Shown here in pieces: positions 33,353 through 39,297 of a stretch of 39,297 bases of DNA. Source of the DNA: Comamonadaceae bacterium (GTDB taxonomy: Bacteria; Pseudomonadota; Gammaproteobacteria; Burkholderiales; Burkholderiaceae_C); contig CANFWV010000032.1 in NCBI GenBank assembly GCA_947450695.1, positions 1 through 39,297 on the forward strand, given 5' to 3'. A program made the translations under genes and the position numbers. A model generated the notes under the pieces. That model saw nothing but the letters and a program-made list of their open reading frames with translations, had not been told where the DNA came from and did not search any database. The first letter of the stretch is position 1, and each line of letters begins with the position of its first letter.

Positions 33353-34828
33353 TTAATTCAGCTTGGTGGCGGCGACATGCTTGAGCAAGTCAAGCACTGA
33401 AGCATCCATCACATCGGTAAACGGTTTCGGGTAAATACCCATGTACAGCACGGCCACAGCCAGCAGCGTCAGCATGATGATGTCGCTGCCATTGATGTCT
33501 TTGAGGTTCTTCACGTTGTCATTCGTCACAGGTCCAAGGTAAACGCGCTTGAACATCCAGAGCGTGTAAGCAGCGCCAAAAATAAGCGCCGATGCGGCCC
33601 CCATGCCGACCCAGAAGTTGTACTGAATCGCGCCAATGATCACCATCCACTCACCGACAAAACCTGCGGTACCTGGCAAACCGCAATTGGCCATGGCAAA
33701 CAGCAGTGCAAAGGCGGCAAACTTAGGCATCGTATTGATGACACCGCCATAACTTGAAATTTCACGCGAATGCACACGGTCGTACAAAACGCCAATGCCC
33801 AGGAACATCGCGGCCGAAACAAAACCGTGCGCGACCATCTGGACAATACCGCCAGAGAGACCCAGCGGGTTGAAGATGAAGAAGCCAAGGGTCACAAAGC
33901 CCATGTGCGCAATAGATGAATAGGCCACCAACTTTTTCATGTCCTTCTGAACCATGGCCACCAGACCGACGTAAATCACCGCAATCAAGGACAGCGTGAT
34001 CATGAGCCAAGCCCACTCTCGCGCGGCGTCAGGGGCAATCGGCAATGAAAAGCGCAGAAAACCATACGCGCCCAGTTTCAGCATGATGGCGGCCAGCACG
34101 GCCGAACCACCGGTGGGTGCTTCAACGTGAACGTCTGGCAACCAGGTGTGCACAGGCCACATCGGCACCTTCACCGCAAAGGCGGCCAGAAAGGCAAAGA
34201 ACAGCCAAGTCTGAACCGTACCCGACAGTGGCAACTGGTGCCACGTGGCCAAGTCAAAACTGCCGCCGGACTGGACGTATAAATACACCAGCGCCACCAG
34301 CATCAGCATCGAGCCGAGCAAGGTGTACAAAAAGAACTTGAAGGCCGCGTAAATTCTGTTCGGGCCACCCCAGATGCCGATGATCAAGTACATCGGGATC
34401 AGCGTGGCTTCAAAGAACACAAAGAACAACAAACCATCGAGCGCAGCAAAGACCCCGATCATGAGTCCGCTGAGAATCATAAAAGCGCCCATGTACTGGT
34501 TGACGCGCTTGGTGATGGACTCCCAGCTGGCGAGGATCACCACCACGTTGATGAACGCGGTGAGCAACACAAACCACAGAGAAATGCCGTCAACGCCGAG
34601 GTGGTAGTTGACGTTGAAACGCTCAATCCACGACTGGTTTTCAACAAACTGCATTTCCGCGGTCCCGAGCTGAAAGCGCGAGTACAGCGGCAAGGTGACG
34701 AGAAAGCTGATGACCGAACCGATCAGCGCCAGCCAGCGCACTGCGCGCGCCTGCTCGTCACGACCAAAGGCTAGCAACACAATCCCGAAAAAGATAGGCG
34801 TCCAAATCGCCAGGCTTAACAAACCCAT
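33353..34828 (-). CDS. nuoM: NADH-quinone oxidoreductase subunit M
   Basis: 491 residues, 14 predicted helices. The conserved proton-channel residues are visible: FFEATLIPMYLIIGIWGG (Glu in helix 5), FAVKVPMWPVHTWLPDVHVE (Lys in helix 7), and MKKLVAYSSIAHMGFV (Lys in the helix 8 region). NuoM is the middle antiporter-like subunit of complex I. The gene lies 22 bp after nuoL and 37 bp before nuoN. Nothing unusual in length or motifs. Confidence 0.97.
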   Translation of the reverse strand: MGLLSLAIWTPIFFGIVLLAFGRDEQARAVRWLALIGSVISFLVTLPLYSRFQLGTAEMQFVENQSWIERFNVNYHLGVDGISLWFVLLTAFINVVVILASWESITKRVNQYMGAFMILSGLMIGVFAALDGLLFFVFFEATLIPMYLIIGIWGGPNRIYAAFKFFLYTLLGSMLMLVALVYLYVQSGGSFDLATWHQLPLSGTVQTWLFFAFLAAFAVKVPMWPVHTWLPDVHVEAPTGGSAVLAAIMLKLGAYGFLRFSLPIAPDAAREWAWLMITLSLIAVIYVGLVAMVQKDMKKLVAYSSIAHMGFVTLGFFIFNPLGLSGGIVQMVAHGFVSAAMFLGIGVLYDRVHSREISSYGGVINTMPKFAAFALLFAMANCGLPGTAGFVGEWMVIIGAIQYNFWVGMGAASALIFGAAYTLWMFKRVYLGPVTNDNVKNLKDINGSDIIMLTLLAVAVLYMGIYPKPFTDVMDASVLDLLKHVAATKLN

Positions 34829-34850
34829 TTTTGTTCTGCTTTCTTGTCTG

Positions 34851-36887
34851 TTATTTATTCAGCCAGACGAAATACGTCATCAGCACAAAGATACCGATGA
34901 TCATTCCGAACGCATAGTGGTAGATGAAGCCCGACTGCACGCGCCGCACAAGACCCGAAATCCAGGCCATCAACTTCCAAGAACCGTTGACCAAGGCGCC
35001 GTCGATGATGGCTTGGTCGCCACCCTTCCACAAACCCATACCCAGACCGCGAGCACCACGGGCCAACACGTTTTCGTTGAACCAGTCGAGGTAATACTTG
35101 TTTTCAAGCAAGGTGTAGATCGGCTGTGCAACACGCTTGATGGCGGTCGGCAAAGCCGGGTTGACCATGTACATGTAATACGCAAGCACCACGCCAGAAA
35201 ACGCCAGCCAGAACGGTGCAGTCGACAGACCATGCACGGCCATTTGCATCGGACCGTGGAACAGTTGGGCGAGTTCTTCCATCCCCGGGTGCTTCTCAAG
35301 GTTGATGTGAATGGAGTCCTTGAAGAAGTCTCCAAACAACATGGGCTCAATGGCGAAGTAGCCGATCAGTGCCGATGGAATCGCCAGTAGCACCAGTGGC
35401 AGCGTCACCACCCAAGGCGACTCGTGCGGTTTGTCTGCCGCGTACTCGGTATCGCTATGGTGGCCATCGACGTGATGCGCATCATGGTGGGCATCTGGAT
35501 TCTGGTCGTAGCGCTCTTTGCCGTGGAAGACCAAGAAGTACAAGCGAAAAGAATAAAAGGCGGTGACAAACACACCCGCTAACACAGCGAAATACGCGAA
35601 GCTGGCGCCAGCCAGATGGCTTTCATGGACCACTTCAATGATGCTGTCCTTGGAGTAAAAACCGGCGAACAGTGGGGTGCCAATCAAGGCCAGCGAACCC
35701 ACCAAAGAAGTGATCCAGGTGATCGGCATGTACTTGCGCAGCCCCCCCATCCAGCGAATGTCTTGGTTGTGGTGAACACCCATAATGACCGAGCCAGCCG
35801 CCAAGAACAGCAGCGCTTTGAAGAAAGCGTGCGTCATAAGGTGGAATACCGCCACTGAATATGCCGAAGCGCCCAGAGCAACTGTCATGTAACCCAACTG
35901 CGACAGCGTCGAGTAAGCCACCACGCGTTTGATATCGTTTTGAATGATGCCCAGGAAACCCATGAACAGCGCGGTAATCGCGCCGATGATCATGATGAAA
36001 CTGAGTGCCGTGTCACTCAACTCAAAGATGGGCGACATCCGTGCCACCATGAAAATACCAGCCGTCACCATCGTCGCAGCGTGGATTAGCGCAGAGATAG
36101 GGGTTGGGCCTTCCATGGAGTCTGGTAGCCACACATGCAGCGGGAACTGGGCCGACTTGCCCATGGCACCGATGAACAAACAAATGCTGATGACGGTGAC
36201 CAGCATCCAGTCGGTTCCAGGCAGGTTCAGCAGCGCCAGTTGGTCGGTCTTGGTAAACGCTTCTGTGTAGTTGAGGGTGCCGGCGTAAACCGCGATCAGG
36301 CCGATGCCGAGAATGAAACCGAAGTCACCCACACGGTTGACCAAAAACGCCTTCATATTGGCAAAAATCGCTGTCGGTTTATTGAACCAAAAGCCAATCA
36401 GCAAGTAGGACACCAAGCCAACCGCTTCCCAACCGAAGAACAGCTGCAGCATGTTGTTGCTCATGACCAGCATCAGCATGGAGAACGTGAACAGTGAGAT
36501 GTAAGCAAAAAAACGGTTGTAGCCGGCGTCCTCCTCCATGTAGCCGATGGTGTAAATATGTACCATCAGCGAGACGAAAGTGACCACGCACATCATCATG
36601 GCAGTCAGGCCATCGACCAGAAAGCCGATCTCCATCTTCAGGCCGCCAACGACCATCCAGGTGTAGATCGTCTCGTTGAAACGTGCGCCATCAAACACGA
36701 CACTTTGGAGCGTCAGGGCTGACAAGACAAAGGACACCAGCACGCCCAGAATGGTCAGCGAGTGGGTCAGGCGACGACCGATCAGGTTGCCACCCAAGGC
36801 GGTACCCAAAATGCCGGCCAGCAATGATCCGACCAGCGGCGCCAAAGGCACGGCAAGCAAGGTGGAGGCTGATAGGGTTTGACTCAT
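34851..36887 (-). CDS. nuoL: NADH-quinone oxidoreductase subunit L
   Basis: 678 residues, with 16 or so helices and the long C-terminal lateral helix expected of NuoL, the distal antiporter-like subunit of complex I. Conserved sites include FFGWEAVGLVSYLLIGFW (Glu in helix 5), AMGKSAQFPLHVWLPDSMEG (Lys in helix 7) and NDIKRVVAYSTLSQLGYM (Lys in helix 8). A hydrophilic loop near residues 460-490 is rich in His and Asp (DAHHDAHHVDGHHSD), longer than in E. coli. The gap to nuoK is 76 bp, the second largest in this part of the operon after that between nuoH and nuoI. Confidence 0.97.
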   Translation of the reverse strand: MSQTLSASTLLAVPLAPLVGSLLAGILGTALGGNLIGRRLTHSLTILGVLVSFVLSALTLQSVVFDGARFNETIYTWMVVGGLKMEIGFLVDGLTAMMMCVVTFVSLMVHIYTIGYMEEDAGYNRFFAYISLFTFSMLMLVMSNNMLQLFFGWEAVGLVSYLLIGFWFNKPTAIFANMKAFLVNRVGDFGFILGIGLIAVYAGTLNYTEAFTKTDQLALLNLPGTDWMLVTVISICLFIGAMGKSAQFPLHVWLPDSMEGPTPISALIHAATMVTAGIFMVARMSPIFELSDTALSFIMIIGAITALFMGFLGIIQNDIKRVVAYSTLSQLGYMTVALGASAYSVAVFHLMTHAFFKALLFLAAGSVIMGVHHNQDIRWMGGLRKYMPITWITSLVGSLALIGTPLFAGFYSKDSIIEVVHESHLAGASFAYFAVLAGVFVTAFYSFRLYFLVFHGKERYDQNPDAHHDAHHVDGHHSDTEYAADKPHESPWVVTLPLVLLAIPSALIGYFAIEPMLFGDFFKDSIHINLEKHPGMEELAQLFHGPMQMAVHGLSTAPFWLAFSGVVLAYYMYMVNPALPTAIKRVAQPIYTLLENKYYLDWFNENVLARGARGLGMGLWKGGDQAIIDGALVNGSWKLMAWISGLVRRVQSGFIYHYAFGMIIGIFVLMTYFVWLNK

Positions 36888-36963
36888 CTTGTGTTCTTAT
36901 CTACTCAAAAGGACGTACGGCAAAAAAACGCAAAGGGGACAGCAAAAGTCTGCAGCATCATGC

Positions 36964-37269
36964 TCAACCCTTGAGCGTGTTGAGTTCGTCCACATTGATG
37001 CTGGCCTTGTTGCGGAACAAGAGCACCAAGATGGCCAAGCCAATTGCAGACTCTGCAGCGGCAACGGTCAGGATGAAAAAAACGAAGATCTGACCCGCCA
37101 TGTCGTTCAGGTAATACGAGAACGCGACGAAGTTCATGTTGACGGCCAAGAGCATCAGCTCAATCGCCATCAGCAAAACAATGAGGTTTTTTCGGTTTAG
37201 AAAAATACCGATGACCGACAGCGCAAACAGCATCGCGCCCAGTGAGAGAAAGTGTCCAAGGGTAATCAT
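36964..37269 (-). CDS. nuoK: NADH-quinone oxidoreductase subunit K
   Basis: 101 residues with three helices, the normal NuoK length. The two membrane glutamates needed for proton translocation are present: [16 protein letters not shown] (first) and [19 protein letters not shown] (second). The ATG overlaps the nuoJ stop by 4 bp (ATGA), so the two subunits are co-translated. The C-terminus ends VDELNTLKG, as in many betaproteobacteria. Confidence 0.97.
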   Translation of the reverse strand: MITLGHFLSLGAMLFALSVIGIFLNRKNLIVLLMAIELMLLAVNMNFVAFSYYLNDMAGQIFVFFILTVAAAESAIGLAILVLLFRNKASINVDELNTLKG

Positions 37270-37919
37270 GCTTTTTTCTCCTCAACTGCTGCGGCAACCG
37301 GCTCGGGGGCAGCAAACGTCGGCTTCATTTTCACGAGACGAACGCGGTCCGTGCTCTTCACGCGGATCTGGTCTGCCGGGTTAATCGCTTTGGAATCTTT
37401 ACGCTGGCGCAGCGTGAGGGCAATCGCAGCAATCATGGCAACCAGCAAAATGGCAGCGGCCACTTCCAGCGGATAAAGATACTGCGAATACAGCACCTTA
37501 CCGAGCTCTTTGGTGTTGGACAACTGTACGGCCGTCTCGCCGACAGCAAGCACACTTTTAGGGGCTTCGCTCAGTCTGAATCCGCCCATGAGGACGGCGG
37601 CCATTTCCAGCGCGATCAACGCGCCAACACCAGCGGCCAGCGGGAAATGCTTCCAAAAACCCTTGCGCGCACCATCGAGATTGATGTCCAACATCATCAC
37701 GACGAAGAGGAACAACACCATCACCGCACCGACGTAAACCAGCACCAGTGCAATGGCTAAGAACTCTGCTTTGAGCAAAATCCAAAGCGCCGAGGCCTGG
37801 AAAAATGCCAGCACCAGATACAGCGCAGCATGAACCGGATTGCGGGCGGTGATGACCTTGAAGGCGGCAAATAAAAGCACCGCAGCAAAGGCATAGAAAA
37901 GACCTGTAATAGCGTCCAT
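37266..37919 (-). CDS. nuoJ: NADH-quinone oxidoreductase subunit J
   Basis: 217 residues with five helices. Landmarks are [39 protein letters not shown] (helix 3, containing the pi-bulge that couples quinone chemistry to proton movement in related complexes), then the long loop, and the last helix [19 protein letters not shown] cytoplasmic C-terminal tail of about 40 residues, ending AVEEKKA, extends past the last helix. It overlaps nuoK by 4 bp and lies 73 bp after nuoI. Confidence 0.96.
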   Translation of the reverse strand: MDAITGLFYAFAAVLLFAAFKVITARNPVHAALYLVLAFFQASALWILLKAEFLAIALVLVYVGAVMVLFLFVVMMLDINLDGARKGFWKHFPLAAGVGALIALEMAAVLMGGFRLSEAPKSVLAVGETAVQLSNTKELGKVLYSQYLYPLEVAAAILLVAMIAAIALTLRQRKDSKAINPADQIRVKSTDRVRLVKMKPTFAAPEPVAAAVEEKKA

Positions 37920-37992
37920 GTTGTTTTTGATTCTTTCGTGCGGGCAGCTAGTGGATCGAAGTCAGGATCGGTTGGTTGGCTTAGCGTTTGGA

Positions 37993-38487
37993 TTAACGGT
38001 ATTTGGCGTCAGCCGCCCGGTTGGCCGCAATGTCAGCTTCGTACCGATCGCCCACGGCCAGCAACATGTCCTTGGTGAAGTACAGATCGCCGCGTTTTTC
38101 GCCGTGGTATTCAAAGATGTTGGTTTCGACGATCGAGTCTACTGGGCAGCTTTCTTCACAAAAGCCGCAAAAAATGCATTTGGTCAGGTCGATGTCGTAA
38201 CGCGAGGTACGGCGGCTACCGTCTTCACGCACATCTGACTCAATGGTGATGGCCATCGCCGGGCAAACTGCTTCGCACAACTTGCAAGCAATGCAGCGCT
38301 CTTCGCCGTTCTCGTAACGACGCAGCGCATGGAGCCCCCGAAAACGCGGACTCAACGGCGTTTTCTCTTCGGGAAACTGAACCGTGATCTTGCTGCGAAA
38401 CATGTACTTGCCGGTCAGGGCCATGCCCTTGAACAGCTCAATGAGCATGAAGCTCGAGACAAAATCTTTGACAGAAGCGACTGACAT
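37993..38487 (-). CDS. nuoI: NADH-quinone oxidoreductase subunit I
   Basis: 164 residues from the ATG at 38487 (MSVASVKDF), supported by AGGA 6 bp upstream; the frame remains open to 38529 without such a signal. Two four-cysteine motifs, [12 protein letters not shown] and [12 protein letters not shown], bind the two [4Fe-4S] clusters (N6a and N6b) that carry electrons toward the quinone site in the peripheral arm of complex I. An N-terminal amphipathic segment attaches it to the membrane arm. A GC-rich repeat separates it from nuoH. Confidence 0.97.
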   Translation of the reverse strand: MSVASVKDFVSSFMLIELFKGMALTGKYMFRSKITVQFPEEKTPLSPRFRGLHALRRYENGEERCIACKLCEAVCPAMAITIESDVREDGSRRTSRYDIDLTKCIFCGFCEESCPVDSIVETNIFEYHGEKRGDLYFTKDMLLAVGDRYEADIAANRAADAKYR

Positions 38488-38548
38488 ATTAATTCCTGCA
38501 ATCAAAAGACGCGCGAGCTGATATACCAAACCAGCAGGTGCCGCGGAA

Positions 38549-38624
38549 CCGGCTTAGCCGGGCCGCAGGCGCAGCGGCCCCCTCGGGGGGCAGAGCATGA
38601 CACGAAGTGAAAAGCGTGGGGGCC
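38549..38624. repeat. GC-rich palindromic repeat between nuoH and nuoI
   Basis: A series of nested hairpins: CCGGC-TTA-GCCGG (38549-38561), GGCCGC-N7-GCGGCC (38561-38579), and GCCCCC-TCG-GGGGGC (38577-38591). In addition GGCCCCC (38576-38582) can pair with GGGGGCC (38618-38624). The style, with CCCCTCGGGGGGCAG and a closing GTGGGGGCC, resembles intergenic elements I recall as abundant in Comamonadaceae. It lies in the middle of the nuo operon and would fold strongly in the transcript. Confidence 0.65.
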
Positions 38625-38628
38625 ATAT

Positions 38629-39297
38629 CTACCAGATGCTGTAAGGCGTCTGCATCCAGGCCGCGACAACGACCAGCCAGACCAGCGTGACAGGGATAAA
38701 AATCTTCCAGCCCAAACGCATGATCTGGTCATAACGAAAGCGCGGGAAGGTGGCGCGTACCCAGAGGAACATGGTCACCACGACAAAGGATTTCACTCCC
38801 AGCCAGATCCAACCAGGAATCCAGTTGAACAACACCGAGTCGATCGGCGACAACCAGCCGCCTAAGAACAAGATGACGCACAGCACCGACACCAGAATCA
38901 TGTTGGCGTATTCAGCCAGAAAGAACATGGCAAAGGCCATGCCCGAGTACTCGACCATGTGTCCGGCTACGATTTCTGACTCGCCTTCAACGACGTCAAA
39001 TGGGTGACGGTTGGTTTCAGCCAGACCCGAGATGAAATACACCACAAAGATCGGCAATAACGGCAACCAATTCCAAGATAGGAAGTTCAAACCACGGCTG
39101 GCAGCCATGCCATGCGCTTGACTCATGACGATGTCAGTCATGTTCAGGCTGGCTGAGACCATCAGCACGACCACAAAGCAAAAGCCCATGGCGATTTCAT
39201 AACTGACCATTTGCGCTGAGGCGCGCATCGCACCCAGAAACGCGTACTTCGAGTTGGACGCCCAACCCGCGATGATGACGCCGTAAACCTCCAGCGA
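38629..39297 (-). CDS. nuoH: NADH-quinone oxidoreductase subunit H (partial, 5' end outside window)
   Basis: The last 222 codons of nuoH are present; the gene runs off the right edge, so the true start is not seen. The first visible residues, [20 protein letters not shown], and then [18 protein letters not shown] form the conserved quinone-cavity loop. [20 protein letters not shown] (given as AETNRHPFD and [11 protein letters not shown]) is the acidic second loop, followed by [18 protein letters not shown]. NuoH is the membrane subunit contacting the quinone-binding site and the peripheral arm of complex I. A gap of 141 bp with a palindromic repeat lies between it and nuoI. Confidence 0.96.
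   Translation of the reverse strand, partial: SLEVYGVIIAGWASNSKYAFLGAMRASAQMVSYEIAMGFCFVVVLMVSASLNMTDIVMSQAHGMAASRGLNFLSWNWLPLLPIFVVYFISGLAETNRHPFDVVEGESEIVAGHMVEYSGMAFAMFFLAEYANMILVSVLCVILFLGGWLSPIDSVLFNWIPGWIWLGVKSFVVVTMFLWVRATFPRFRYDQIMRLGWKIFIPVTLVWLVVVAAWMQTPYSIW

Overview
The window is chromosomal DNA from a betaproteobacterium, most likely a member of the Comamonadaceae (Rhodoferax, Polaromonas or Limnohabitans type). The assignment rests on the tail of the complex I operon (nuoH-I-J-K-L-M-N followed by DUF2818, NUDIX and DUF1178 genes), an orphan Bug/TctC-type receptor, a moderately high GC content, and a GC-rich hairpin repeat resembling elements I recall from that family. It is inferred from gene content and not from a marker tree. 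No rRNA, tRNA, CRISPR array, transposase or prophage gene was seen.

Layout. (1) 1-4658: the end of a chaperone-usher surface-fibre cluster, with three consecutive small secreted DUF4402-like subunits (the first cut by the window edge), a PapD-like chaperone and a usher-like outer membrane protein. (2) 4585-8662: housekeeping genes, namely a DedA membrane protein (convergent with and overlapping the usher), mutL, a DUF3429 membrane protein and a lipoprotein alpha/beta hydrolase. (3) 8705-14343: a tightly overlapping four-gene run made of a Bcr/CflA-type MFS exporter, miaA, and a YbbA/YbbP-like ABC ATPase and FtsX-type permease. miaA carries an in-frame palindromic repeat insertion. (4) 14370-21728: a catabolic island with a divergent layout. 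Leftward lie a GntR/UTRA regulator, a Bug receptor and an MmgE/PrpD protein. Rightward lie a CitE-like lyase, a MaoC hydratase, an acyl-CoA dehydrogenase and a class III CoA-transferase. This is the enzyme set expected for CoA-dependent breakdown of a branched C5 dicarboxylate such as itaconate, mesaconate, citramalate or methylsuccinate. (5) 21729-23440: an AT-richer gap with inverted repeats, a small hypothetical gene, and an AttH/CrtC-like secreted protein that elsewhere tends to accompany the ABC pair of block 3. (6) 23448-28391: a leftward marR-nodT-emrA-emrB tripartite efflux operon. (7) 28470-30269: a rightward MsbA-like ABC half-transporter. (8) 30375-39297: the leftward nuo operon tail, from nuoH (cut by the right edge) to nuoN, then DUF2818, NUDIX and DUF1178.

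How the parts work together. In the catabolic island three near-consensus promoters and a perfect ACGTACA-N11-TGTACGT palindrome lie between or near the regulator and its presumed targets, and a 9-bp half-site of that palindrome recurs just downstream of the receptor-gene promoter. A single GntR-family repressor therefore probably controls both arms. The efflux operon has a near-perfect promoter whose spacer holds a TTGC-N4-GCAA palindrome, which fits MarR autorepression, and its predicted transcription start is almost at the marR start codon. The most unusual single item is the palindromic repeat inside miaA, which adds a few dozen residues to a conserved tRNA-modification enzyme without breaking the frame.
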